Assembly: GCA_964517605.1 (NCBI GenBank)
Contig: CAZFCE010000017.1
Location: 55,733 to 119,732, forward strand
Source of the DNA: J095 sp964517605
GTDB lineage: Bacteria > Chloroflexota > Anaerolineae > 4572-78 > J111
DNA: 64,000 bases
Direction of reading: 5' to 3'
Position numbers and translations under genes: made by a program. Within the stretch, counting starts at the first letter, position 1. Every line of letters starts with the position of its first letter. The notes beneath the pieces are model-generated. The model was not told the origin of the DNA. It worked only from the letters and a program-made list of their open reading frames with translations, and ran no database searches. Shown in pieces: positions 45,852 through 53,586 of this stretch.

Positions 45852-46604
45852 CTAGTTCACTTCTCCCTCTTTTTAAAATAGAGACAACGCAATAATTACG
45901 AACTTCGGTTTGAACTTCAAAAAACTATTGTAAAAAGACAAAATAAGCCCCCTGCGGCCAAAACTTTATTAAGTTAAATTTTACGAGCTTACTTGCCTAA
46001 AACGGCCTAATGACGCGATATCGAACTCACAAACAAGTCCAGAAGGAACATTTCCACCTGCCAAGGTGTCGCCGGAACAAATTCCGTAAACGCAGTGGCG
46101 GGTAACAGCACGAACTTTTATGATGTTGTGGCAAGAGGGTCAACAACCTGCAAAACAATAACCCAACCATTGCTTTGCAGTTAAAAACGCATAATAAGGG
46201 TACCTGAGTAATATCCCTTACATACTGATTGCATTCTAGGACAGGTACCTTAATTTGTCAAGACTTTAGCCGTGGGGATTTGGAGAGTAAATTGTGGTTT
46301 TTAAACAAAAATACCACTATATACAGTAGCAAGCCAAACAAACCTACTGTATATAGTGCAAACCCAATTTTTTATAACGCTGTTAACACAAAATAACTTC
46401 ACACTTTTAACGTAGGGGGGTTAACTATCTGAACAAAAAATATCTCCCCAAAAACAGGGACGGCCCGCGTGGTTGCCTAATGTGAGCCGACCCGCCCCTA
46501 TTTAAACAACAAAGACGCAAAATTTATCAGGATTTTGTAACCACCCTGTATTCTTTGCGTCTTTACGGAAATTTATCTTAGCTGTTCGCGAGTAGTAGTT
46601 TAAG
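45852..46604. other. Gene-free AT-rich regulatory region upstream of the giant gene
   Basis: This 750-base stretch holds the upstream region of the giant gene (a possible minus-strand -10 TACAAT is near 45928), a perfect 14-bp inverted repeat at 46316-46357, and an 8-bp inverted pair (GGTACCTG near 46199 and CAGGTACC near 46252). No convincing open frame is seen on either strand, and the base composition is clearly more AT-rich than neighbouring genes. Confidence 0.6.
46316..46357. promoter_or_regulatory. Perfect 14-bp inverted repeat, candidate operator
   Basis: ACTATATACAGTAG (46316-46329) and CTACTGTATATAGT (46344-46357) are perfect inverted copies 14 bases apart. Each arm is itself nearly palindromic (ACTrTATAyAGT), which suggests two binding sites for a dimeric regulator rather than a terminator; no T-run follows. 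Confidence 0.5.
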
Positions 46605-46910
46605 CTAACTACGCGGCAGGCGGTGGCCGATGGGCATGCTTTTGGGGTGCCGAATCCGGTCGGCGGGGCAATCGGCCAGCGAGGCGTCCAGTTCGCGGCG
46701 GCCCCGCCGGATGGTGGCCACATGCATGCCCGTGACCAGCGACATAAAACTATCGCCGCCCCGGCCCATTTTTTTAGACTCAAGCGCCACATACCACCGA
46801 CGCTGCTGTTCATTCAACCGGCTCAAAAAGAGATTCATCTGGTAATGTAAAACTTTATCGGGGTGATCTTCAGCCGATTGGCAAATCGGACATTGACAAT
46901 TATTAATCAT
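46605..46910 (-). pseudogene. ISAzo13-type transposase N-terminal remnant
   Basis: The 101-residue frame begins with a small CPICQ cysteine pair. It then shows LNEQQRRWYVALESKKMGRG, TGMHVATIRRGRREL and PADRIRHP, a pattern I recognise from the DNA-binding N terminus of ISAzo13-family transposases. In the full family this is followed by a GAGRP-like stretch and a catalytic domain of several hundred residues. Here the frame ends after KSMPIGHRLPRS and no catalytic domain follows in any frame. It is most likely a decayed insertion, though a retained stand-alone DNA-binding protein is possible. It lies at the edge of the accessory part of the window. No flanking inverted repeats were identified. 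Confidence 0.5.
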
Positions 46911-46995
46911 AATTTAAGTCGCTTGAAGTATCGCCTTTATGGTTAATTAATAAGTCTACCCCAGGCAACTTCAAGTTACGAGCCGATGCAGGATT

Positions 46996-48906
46996 TTAAG
47001 GTTCAATTGTTACGGCGCAGCGAAAGCCAATATTGCTGCTGGCGCTGGCGGGTTCCAGGTTGTTTCTAAAGGCCGTGCGCAGGTTTGGCTCATTACTCAC
47101 CCACGAGCCGCCCCGCAACACTTTTAATTGACCGGCTTCTGGGCCGCGCGGGTTGTCTTTGGGTGAGTTCTGGTAGTAGTCGGCGGCGTACCAATCGGCC
47201 ACCCACTCCCACACGTTGCCGGCCATATCCATAACGCCATACGGGCTGGCCCCGGTGGGATACGATCCCACCGCCACGGTATCGCCCTTGCAGGTGCCGC
47301 TGGAGGTGGCCCAGTTGGCCAGCGAACAGTCCAGTCCTTCGCCCCACGGGAAGGTGCGCTCATCGGTGCCACGGGCCGCTTTTTCCCATTCGGCCTCGGT
47401 GGGCAGCCGGGCGTCGCGCCAGGCGCAAAACGTAAACGCCTGATCCCAACTCACCTGCACCACCGGAAAGTCGGCAAACTCCGGGTTATCAAAATATTTC
47501 TCATGGGTATACGAGGCGGGGTTGGCCGGCGGCTGGCAGGCTCCGGCCTCAACACAGGCCCGGTACTGGGCGTTGGTCACTTCGTACTGGTCAATGTAAA
47601 ACTCCGGCAGCGAAACCTTGTGCGCCGGCTGGCCGTCATCGCCGCCGCCCGTGCCGCCCATTGAAAACACGCCCGCCGGCACCAGCACCATCGGCGCGTT
47701 AGTGACCGAATCCTTGATTACTTTTAAAGGAAGATTGGCCGCCACTTCACCGGGAGCCATTCCCTGCGCCGAATCTTTGGCCGCTTCAATAGCCAGCGGC
47801 TCGGCGGTGGGCGTGGGAAAATCAATTAAAGTTGAGGTGGCCGCCCCGGTGTTGCCATTTGCCGGGGGCGGCGTTTCGGCCCGGCGGGTGAGCGCGGGCA
47901 AAGCCGCCGCCTCGCGGGTAGACGCAGCGGGATTGCCACCGCCGCCCACAAAGGCAAAATAAATCACCGAAACCAGCACCGCGCCCAGTAAAAAGCCCAG
48001 CCCGCCCAACAGGATGGGCATGGCCTTAAAAGCGGGCGCTGCCGCCAGGGCCGGAGTGGCCAGCACCGCCGGAACCGGCTCGGCCAGCGCCGCCGGCTCA
48101 AATTTTAGCGATTGCAACTGGTGCTGAAACTCTTCCAGGGATTGATAGCGGCGGGTGGCATCGGGCGACATGGCTTTTTGCATGCACTGGTGCACGCCCG
48201 GCGAAATATCGGGGTTGAGCTGGCCGGGGTCAATCAGCCGGGCGCTGCCGGTGGCCAACTGAATACTTTCGGGCGGAAGCTGGTTGGTGAGCAGGTAGTA
48301 CAGCAGCGCGCCCAGCGTGTACACATCGCTGCGCTCGTCGGCGGGGTTGTTGCCGTACAGTTCCGGCGCGCCCAACCCGGGCACAATGCCGCGCTCGTGG
48401 TGGGTTACTTTTTTGCCGGGCAGGTGGCGTTTGAGCAGGTCAAACCCAAACAGCACAATCCGGTTGTTGGAGCGCACCACAATATCCGCCGGTTCCAGAG
48501 TGGGCAGCAGGGCCATGCCATCGTGGTGGCGCAGGTACGATAACGCTTCGGCGGCCTGCGCCAGCCAGCCAATCACATCGGTTTGCGAAAGCACGCCCTG
48601 TTTATCCAGCCGGCCCTGCAAATCATCGCCTTCTACGTAATCCATCACCAAAAACTGGCCCTGGCCGGGTAAATTAAAATGGTCCAGAATGCGGGGCAGG
48701 TTAGAGTGCGACAGGTGGGTGAGCAGTTCGGCTTCCTGGCTAAACCGGCTACGGGCCGGCGCGGAGGTATCCAGGTTTTCCAAAAACGCCACCGGCGAGT
48801 TTAAGTTCATATCCCAGGCGCGGTAGAGCGCGCCGGCATCGCCCTGGCTGTGCAGGGCGTCAATCCGGTAACGGTTGTTAACAAGTTGACCAAGAAAAAG
48901 CGGCAT
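46996..48906 (-). CDS. Pseudokinase - transmembrane - SUMF1-domain receptor
   Basis: The 636-residue protein combines a kinase-fold domain (about 10-270), a membrane helix (about 298-322) and a formylglycine-generating-enzyme (SUMF1) fold (about 390-634, with LVPAGVFSMGG, EVTNAQYRACVEAG, RLPTEAEWEKAARG and GNVWEWVADW). The kinase domain lacks all catalytic landmarks: the VAIK lysine is Leu42, the HRDxKPxN loop reads LPTLEPADIVV, and DFG reads GFD. The fold-supporting APE and DVYTLG motifs remain. It is therefore a pseudokinase. The SUMF1 domain lacks the Cys pair of true formylglycine enzymes and ends IGFRC. It may be a signalling or ligand-binding protein; the role is unknown. Confidence 0.9.
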   Translation of the reverse strand: MPLFLGQLVNNRYRIDALHSQGDAGALYRAWDMNLNSPVAFLENLDTSAPARSRFSQEAELLTHLSHSNLPRILDHFNLPGQGQFLVMDYVEGDDLQGRLDKQGVLSQTDVIGWLAQAAEALSYLRHHDGMALLPTLEPADIVVRSNNRIVLFGFDLLKRHLPGKKVTHHERGIVPGLGAPELYGNNPADERSDVYTLGALLYYLLTNQLPPESIQLATGSARLIDPGQLNPDISPGVHQCMQKAMSPDATRRYQSLEEFQHQLQSLKFEPAALAEPVPAVLATPALAAAPAFKAMPILLGGLGFLLGAVLVSVIYFAFVGGGGNPAASTREAAALPALTRRAETPPPANGNTGAATSTLIDFPTPTAEPLAIEAAKDSAQGMAPGEVAANLPLKVIKDSVTNAPMVLVPAGVFSMGGTGGGDDGQPAHKVSLPEFYIDQYEVTNAQYRACVEAGACQPPANPASYTHEKYFDNPEFADFPVVQVSWDQAFTFCAWRDARLPTEAEWEKAARGTDERTFPWGEGLDCSLANWATSSGTCKGDTVAVGSYPTGASPYGVMDMAGNVWEWVADWYAADYYQNSPKDNPRGPEAGQLKVLRGGSWVSNEPNLRTAFRNNLEPASASSNIGFRCAVTIEP

Positions 48907-49213
48907 ATTTATTCTCAGTGTGTGATGAATTGATGGTGGCTATGATACCGCAGTTCCGGGGATAGTACCAAATCTCAACCGATTATTTGAAGCGCCATTT
49001 TATGCCAAAAAAACCAGGTGATGGTTAAATCGTAAGTGATGACAGGTCATTTCGAGGAGCGTAGCGCCGAGAAATCTCCCAAATGTATGATTGCGCGATT
49101 TTGAGGGGATTTCTCGCTCCTGTCGTCCCTCGAAATGACATCACGGGAATCCTCGTCACTCACAACCCTACCATTACCAAAGGCCATTATCCCTTTATTT
49201 AATGAAAGAGACC
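48907..49213. other. Intergenic stretch holding a MITE-like inverted repeat
   Basis: The 307 bases between the pseudokinase gene and the MFS gene contain the inverted repeat at 49036-49144 and no credible gene. The upstream region of the pseudokinase gene lies in 48907-48990. Confidence 0.5.
49036..49144. mobile_element. MITE-like inverted repeat with TCATTTCGAGG termini
   Basis: Both ends carry GTGATG, TCATTTCGAGG and an AGCG...GAGAAATC block in inverted orientation (49036-49080 and 49105-49144), separated by about 24 bases. Such elements with TCATTTCGAGGAGCG ends are common non-autonomous repeats in bacterial genomes. It could also end the MFS transcript. Confidence 0.65.
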
Positions 49214-50818
49214 CTACTCCAGCATCACCACTTCTTCATCCGCCGGGCGACCCGGCTGCTGCCGGGCCACGGTGGGCGTGCTCAGCAACAGCGCCGGCGC
49301 AACCCCGAACAGGCAAATCAGCCCGCCCACAACAAAGCAATCCTCAAAACTCAGCACCGAGGCCGTCATTACCACCTGTTTATAAAGCAGTAATATCCCC
49401 ACCACTTTGGCCTGAACCAGCGTTAGGCCGTGGTGCGCCAGGTATTGCTGAATTGCGTTGAGCGCCAGGCGCACGGTGGGCAAGTCCGGGGTAATGGTTT
49501 GGGCCAGCATAGCCTGGTGGTAGGTTTTGCGGTTTTGCAGCAGCGTTACAAAAATGGCGGTGCCAAAGGCCGCAAAAAGCTGGCGCAGCACGTTGGTTAG
49601 CGATGAGCCACGGGCAATCAGCGGGCCGGGCAGCGTGCTCATGGCCACGGTCATGGCCGGCATCATCACCAGGCCCATCGCCGCGCCGCGCATAATCAAA
49701 ATCAGCCGCAACGTAGAGTCCGAGGTGTTCAGGTCGAGCACGTTAAGCCGCCAGGTGCCGTAAGCCAGCAGCAGCAGCCCGGAGACAATCAGCGGGCGCG
49801 GGCCAATTTTATCGTACAGCCGCCCGGAGACGGTCATCAACACGCCGGCGGTAAGCGCCTGGGGAAACATTAAAATGCCTGTTTCCATTGCGCCCAACCC
49901 CCGAAAGTTCTGCAAAAACAGCGGCAGCAGCAGCATCGAGGAGAACATGCCCATGGTCACAATAAAATTGATGCTGGTAGCCAGCGCGTAAGTCCAGTTT
50001 TTAAACACCCGCAGTTCCAGCAACGGTTGCGGCTCAAGCAGTTCTACCACCACCCAAAAGAACAGCAAAACGCTGCCGCCGCCCAACAACGAAACGCTGC
50101 GGATATCATCCCAGCCCCAGGTTGAGCCGCGTTCCAGGCCGTAGAACACCGCGCCAAACCCCGACGCCGACAGCAGAAAGCCGCGCCAGTCAAAGCGCAT
50201 GCCTTTAATGCACTCGGTTTCGCGCAGCAGCAGCCCGCCCAGAAAAAAGCCAACTACCCCCACCGGCAAATTCATGGTAAAGATAAAGCGCCAGTCAATA
50301 TATTCCACAATATAGCCGCCCAGCGTTGGGCCAATCACCGGAGCCACCACCAGCGGCAGCCCAAACACGCTGAGAATGGAGCCGCGCCGCTCCGGGGCTA
50401 CTGCCTTAAACAGAATGGTCATCCCCAGCGGTGAGAGCATGCCGCCGCCCAACCCCTGCAACACCCTGAAGATTACCAGGCTTTCCACGCTCCAGGAAAG
50501 GCCGCACAACAGCGAACTGACCGTGAACAGGAACATCGAAACAAGGTAAACGCGCTTGGTGCCAAAGGTGTCGCTCAGGTAGCCGGTGGCCGGCATAATC
50601 ACAGCCAGCGCAATCATATAGCCGGTGGTTACAAACTGGGCAGTATCAACCGTGGCGTTGAATACGGTGATAATCCGGGGCAGGGCAATGTTCATCACCG
50701 TCGAGTCCAGCATCACCATAAAGGTGCCAATGATAACCACAATGAGCGCCTGCCACTCGTAGGCCAGGCCGTGCAGGCGATGGTGCGGGCGAGGCAAGGT
50801 TAAATTGAGCGATGCCAT
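49214..50818 (-). CDS. DHA2-family multidrug efflux transporter (EmrB/QacA type, 14 helices)
   Basis: The 534-residue MFS protein has about 14 membrane helices, as in EmrB. The first-loop motif for drug:proton antiport is present as YLSDTFGTKRVY (motif A). The motif C region reads GLPLVVAPVIGPTLGGYIVE, typical of antiporters, and motif D1 resembles MLDSTVMNIALPRI. It exports toxic compounds using the proton gradient. Directly upstream is an HlyD/EmrA-type adaptor (11-base gap), and before that a MarR regulator. The three form an emrRAB-like operon, and the substrate probably acts as inducer of the MarR protein. Confidence 0.96.
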   Translation of the reverse strand: MASLNLTLPRPHHRLHGLAYEWQALIVVIIGTFMVMLDSTVMNIALPRIITVFNATVDTAQFVTTGYMIALAVIMPATGYLSDTFGTKRVYLVSMFLFTVSSLLCGLSWSVESLVIFRVLQGLGGGMLSPLGMTILFKAVAPERRGSILSVFGLPLVVAPVIGPTLGGYIVEYIDWRFIFTMNLPVGVVGFFLGGLLLRETECIKGMRFDWRGFLLSASGFGAVFYGLERGSTWGWDDIRSVSLLGGGSVLLFFWVVVELLEPQPLLELRVFKNWTYALATSINFIVTMGMFSSMLLLPLFLQNFRGLGAMETGILMFPQALTAGVLMTVSGRLYDKIGPRPLIVSGLLLLAYGTWRLNVLDLNTSDSTLRLILIMRGAAMGLVMMPAMTVAMSTLPGPLIARGSSLTNVLRQLFAAFGTAIFVTLLQNRKTYHQAMLAQTITPDLPTVRLALNAIQQYLAHHGLTLVQAKVVGILLLYKQVVMTASVLSFEDCFVVGGLICLFGVAPALLLSTPTVARQQPGRPADEEVVMLE

Positions 50819-50829
50819 AAAGCCGCCTG

Positions 50830-51597
50830 TTATTCTACCCGGATTTTCACTTCAACCGACGAGCCGAGCACCAGCGGCGTAGCGCCGTAGCGAATGGCAA
50901 TCTTTACCGGCACAAGCTGCGTAACCTTGGTGTAATTGCCCGACGTGTTGCTTTGCGGAATGAGCGAGAAGGTAGCGGCGGTGGCGCGGTTAATGGCCGC
51001 CACCCGACCGGGGTACGTTTGCCCCAGCGTGTCCACCGTAACCTCAACCAACTGGCCGGGGTGCACCCGCCCGATATTAGTTTCTTCAACCTGGGCCTGC
51101 ACCCAAAAGCCGGTGGGGTCAACCACGGTTAAAATGGATTGCCCGGCGGCGACGGTATCGCCGGGGTTGGCGTTGCGGGCCACCACCACGCCGTCCATCG
51201 GCGAGTTAACCGGGATGGATTGGTCGTCGGTGGCGTTGTAGCCCATATTTTTAGAGCCGTTTTTGGTTACATACAGCGCCATTGGCATTACTATGGTGGC
51301 TATTTGCTGGTTGCGGGTTACCCGGTCGCCCACGTCGGCGGCCACGTTGGCCACTCGCCCGGCGTTCAGGCTACCCACCTGAATCAACGAGCCGGTAATC
51401 ACCGCGTTATCGGTATACACATACAGCGATTGCTCCAGCCAGTAACGGTAGCCATAATAACCGCCGCTCAGCGCCAGCGCCAGCAACACCAGCAGTATCA
51501 ATATATTGCGGATGGGCCGGGAGCGGGCGCTGCCGTTAGAAGCGGCCGGGGCCGGGGTGGATGGGGCATCATTGGGTTGGTTTTGTTCTTCTGCCAT
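50830..51597 (-). CDS. HlyD/EmrA-type membrane-fusion adaptor
   Basis: The 255-residue protein has a proline/alanine-rich N terminus, one membrane helix (about 28-50, ILILLVLLALALSGGYYGY) and a periplasmic-adaptor fold. The split lipoyl (biotinyl-like) halves are seen as AGRVANVAADVGDRVTRNQ and SPMDGVVVARNANPGDTVAAGQ, followed by the beta-barrel region (VEVTVDTLGQTYPGRVAAI). It lacks the long alpha-hairpin of Gram-negative EmrA; the two lipoyl halves are close together. This suits a cell envelope without a TolC-type outer tunnel. It works with the adjacent DHA2 transporter. Confidence 0.93.
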   Translation of the reverse strand: MAEEQNQPNDAPSTPAPAASNGSARSRPIRNILILLVLLALALSGGYYGYRYWLEQSLYVYTDNAVITGSLIQVGSLNAGRVANVAADVGDRVTRNQQIATIVMPMALYVTKNGSKNMGYNATDDQSIPVNSPMDGVVVARNANPGDTVAAGQSILTVVDPTGFWVQAQVEETNIGRVHPGQLVEVTVDTLGQTYPGRVAAINRATAATFSLIPQSNTSGNYTKVTQLVPVKIAIRYGATPLVLGSSVEVKIRVE

Positions 51598-51625
51598 ACA
51601 AAAATCTTCTCTTGGGTAAATAGGA

Positions 51626-52090
51626 TTATGCTTTTGGGTGGGGTGATGCTTCGGGAGAGGCCGGGATTACCGCCGTAACCGCCCGCAAACCTTGCAGCAG
51701 CGCCGCCAGGTCGTCATCGGCCAGCGCCGCCAGCCAGGCGTAAAACAACTCGCGCCGGCCCTGCCGCAATTGCGCCGCCAGAGCTTGTCCCTGCGGCGTT
51801 AACCGCACAAATGTGCGGCGGCGGTCGTCGGGGTCCTCGTAGCGTTGGGCCAGTTCCAGCTTCACCAGGTTATCGGCGGCGTGGCTGGCTGCCGGCAGTT
51901 GAATGCGCAGCATTTGGCCCAGCCTGCCCACGGTAATGGGGCTGTTGCCGGCCAGCACCAGCAGCGTTTTAAGCTGGGCCATCGTCAGGTCAAGCTCCAG
52001 CCAACTGGGCGTGGTCAGCGCCGTTAGCGCCTGGGCTACCCCGCCGTAGGCTTCCATAATTCGCTCGATGGTTTGTTCGCGGTCTGTCAC
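51626..52090 (-). CDS. MarR-family transcriptional regulator
   Basis: The 154-residue protein is a winged-helix MarR repressor: dimerisation helix at the N terminus, recognition region SPITVGRLGQMLRIQLPAASHAADNL (about 53-78), and the wing with DPDDRRRTFVRLTPQG (about 85-100), whose DxRxxxV/L pattern is the family signature. It is first in the operon with the HlyD adaptor and DHA2 transporter, so it most likely represses its own operon and is released by a transported compound. The upstream 52091-52190 stretch would hold its operator; no clear palindrome was identified there. Confidence 0.93.
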   Translation of the reverse strand: MTDREQTIERIMEAYGGVAQALTALTTPSWLELDLTMAQLKTLLVLAGNSPITVGRLGQMLRIQLPAASHAADNLVKLELAQRYEDPDDRRRTFVRLTPQGQALAAQLRQGRRELFYAWLAALADDDLAALLQGLRAVTAVIPASPEASPHPKA

Positions 52091-52195
52091 TGTGCTACCC
52101 CCAGGTGAATACCGGCCATAGTTTAGTAAAATAGTTCGATGGAGTCAAATAATTACCACCTGCAACTAATGCCGGTACTACCATAGGGGTACGGA

Positions 52196-52540
52196 GTAGC
52201 GGCGGGGCTTGCCCCCGCCGAATAGCGCCTGTCACCCAACGTAGGGGCGGGGCTTGCCCCCGCCCACCCTTGCGCCCGCCGAGTGAACGAATGGCGAATG
52301 AGCGAATAAACGAATAGCGCCTGTCACCCCACGTAGGGGCGACCCTTGCGGTCGCCCGGTGCCTCCCCCCACCAAATGGCGACTGTAGGGGCGGGCCTTG
52401 CGCCCGCCCAATGCGAGGGTCTCATCGGGCCGGGGCAAGCCCGGCCCCTACCCGATTGCCCAACACCGTCAGGCCGGGACTGTAGGGGCGACCCTCGTGG
52501 TCGCCCACCCTTGCGGTCGCCCACCCTTGCGCCCGCCCGG
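52196..52540. repeat. Cluster of GTAGGGGCG-type REP-like hairpins
   Basis: At least six copies of a unit GTAGGGGCG-GRCC-TTGC-GGYC-CGCCC are seen, at about 52196, 52241, 52333, 52385, 52427 (inverted) and 52482. Each can form a hairpin around CTTGC. Several are preceded by AATAGCGCCTGTCACCC. Confidence 0.85.
52428..52490 (+). repeat. Left copy of a 63-bp direct repeat flanking the module
   Basis: It is near-identical to 54901-54962, with about six or seven differences: GGCCGGGGCAAG at the start, TTGCCCAACACCG in the middle and GTAGGGGCG at the end, in the same orientation. The pair encloses the two genes at 52594-52962 and 53587-54900. Confidence 0.75.
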
Positions 52541-52593
52541 TGAGGGGCTGCCCGGAATACCCCCCACAAATAACACCTAACTCCTCAACTCCC

Positions 52594-52962
52594 CTACTCC
52601 TTCCCCACATTGACCGTGGCCGTGCCGCCCCCGGCGGCCTGGGCAATGTTGCGCCCAATGGCGGTTTGCTGCGCCACGGTTTGGCCGCCCGGCTGCTCCT
52701 TGAGCCTGTCCAGCAGGGCCTGGGCCAGGGCCAGCAGGTCGGCGTCTTTGTCCGCGCCGGCGGCGGCTACCTCCTCCTGCACTACCCCCCGGCGGCTGCC
52801 GGAATCCGGCTTTTGCTCCAGTTGGGCCACGGCGTTGGCCAGGTCGCTGGTAAGGCCGTATTTTTGCCGCAGGGCGGCCTTAAGCGCGTCGTAGGCGTCA
52901 ATAATCAGCTTTTTGCCGGTATCGGTTAAGCCGCCGGCTAATGCGGTGGTAATCGGGTCCAT
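52594..52962 (-). CDS. Small helical protein resembling conflict-system adaptor modules
   Basis: The 122-residue protein has a helical N terminus (MDPITTALAGGLTDTGKKLI, then YDALKAALRQKYG and LANAVAQLEQKPDS), a second helical part (DADLLALAQALLDRLKE) and a low-complexity C-terminal tail reading IGRNIAQAAGGGTATVNVG. From memory, this architecture recurs in small proteins next to NACHT, TIR or SUMF1-type conflict genes, and the Asn/Gly/Gln tail resembles bacterial amyloid-signalling motifs. This assignment is inference. GGAG stands ten bases before the ATG. It is divergent from the coiled-coil SUMF1 gene, and both lie between two near-identical direct repeats. Confidence 0.75.
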   Translation of the reverse strand: MDPITTALAGGLTDTGKKLIIDAYDALKAALRQKYGLTSDLANAVAQLEQKPDSGSRRGVVQEEVAAAGADKDADLLALAQALLDRLKEQPGGQTVAQQTAIGRNIAQAAGGGTATVNVGKE

Positions 52963-52980
52963 AGGTTAAACTCCTTTCAA

Positions 52981-53138
52981 AATAGCGAATGAGCGAATGG
53001 CGAATAGCGCCTGTCACCCGGCGTAGCGGCGGGGCTTGTCCCCGCCCACCCTTGCGCCCGCCCAATGGCGAATGAGCGAATAGCGCCTGTCACCCAACGT
53101 AGGCGACCCTTGCGGTCGCCCGGTCTTGCGCCCGCCCA
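52981..53138. repeat. REP-like repeat cluster between the two module genes
   Basis: Two copies of the AATAGCGCCTGTCACCC unit, each followed by a GTAG...GCGCCCGCCC hairpin repeat (about 53023-53062 and 53099-53138), are the same elements as at 52196-52540. Confidence 0.8.
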
Positions 53139-53162
53139 GACGGTACGGCGACATCGAGCCGG

Positions 53163-53261
53163 AACAAAAACGCCACCGGGCTAATCCCGGCGGCGCGTTG
53201 AGCTATAAATAGCCGTTGGTTAGGCGCTTCGCCCCCGGTTGTAGCAGGGCTGCTTCTATTT
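53163..53261 (-). ncRNA. Candidate small RNA with its own promoter and terminator
   Basis: On the minus strand, TTGTTG-16-TACAAT with an upstream TG (53295-53268) predicts a start near 53261. About 65 bases later a hairpin CGCCGCCGGG/CCCGGTGGCG (53195-53171) is followed by TTTTTGTT. The one non-Watson-Crick pair in that stem is G-U on this strand but A-C on the other, supporting minus-strand transcription. The intervening sequence has no early start codon. No known family is recognised. Confidence 0.38.
53171..53195 (-). terminator. Terminator of the small-RNA candidate
   Basis: A 10-bp stem (one G-U pair on the minus strand) with a five-base loop is followed by TTTTTGTT. No annotated gene ends here, which is why a small RNA is proposed. 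Confidence 0.65.
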
Positions 53262-53267
53262 CACCCA

Positions 53268-53295
53268 ATTGTAACACCCGGCGGCTTAACAACAA
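53268..53295 (-). promoter_or_regulatory. Promoter of the small-RNA candidate
   Basis: TTGTTG (53295-53290), 16 bases, then TGT-TACAAT (53276-53268) on the minus strand. Confidence 0.45.
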
Positions 53296-53346
53296 AGCCC
53301 CGGAGGTGACTACTCAGCGCCGCCGGCTTGTATGTAAAAGGTTTGG

Positions 53347-53375
53347 TTGTCAGGGTAAACGGCCTGTGTTATACT
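53347..53375 (+). promoter_or_regulatory. Promoter of the coiled-coil SUMF1 gene
   Basis: TTGTCA (53347-53352), a 17-base spacer and TGT-TATACT (TATACT 53370-53375) predict a start near 53382. The leader to the ATG at 53587 would be about 205 bases. Confidence 0.6.
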
Positions 53376-53586
53376 GGGCACATCAACCTGCTATTGCTAC
53401 AAACCAATACATCTTTTGCCCCAATGTGATTTGGTTAAGCGTGGGCGCTAAGCGCTACAGCCGGCGGCTTTTCTGCCCCCACAGGCAAATTGTTATCGCT
53501 TTCGGCTCAAGCCGGCAGTAAAGTTTGGCGGTTCAGGCGCTAATGGCCAACCGCGCCTGACCACTGATGAAAATAGGGAAAGTGTT

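Larger units (their letters stand above)
52091..52593. other. Repeat-filled intergenic region (left side of the module)
   Basis: The first 100 bases are the upstream region of the MarR gene. The rest is occupied by REP-like hairpin repeats (52196-52540), including one 63-base copy repeated almost exactly at 54901. No gene is credible here; open frames are artefacts of the GC-rich repeats. Confidence 0.6.
52963..53586. other. Intergenic region with repeats, divergent promoters and a small-RNA candidate
   Basis: It contains REP-like repeats (52981-53138), a terminator hairpin (53171-53195), a minus-strand promoter (53268-53295), a plus-strand promoter (53347-53375) and a leader of about 200 bases before the gene at 53587. 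An 8-bp hairpin (TCAGGCGC with GCGCCTGA) lies near 53534-53561. No credible protein gene is seen. Confidence 0.6.

Noticed and set aside
52324..52658. Open frames across the REP-like repeats
   Set aside because: They translate the repeat units into Gly/Arg/Pro-rich peptides and arise only from repeat composition.
53216..53521. 101-codon plus-strand open frame in the module's intergenic region
   Set aside because: It is rich in Arg, Cys and Ser without motif, overlaps two promoters and the small-RNA candidate, and has no ribosome binding site.
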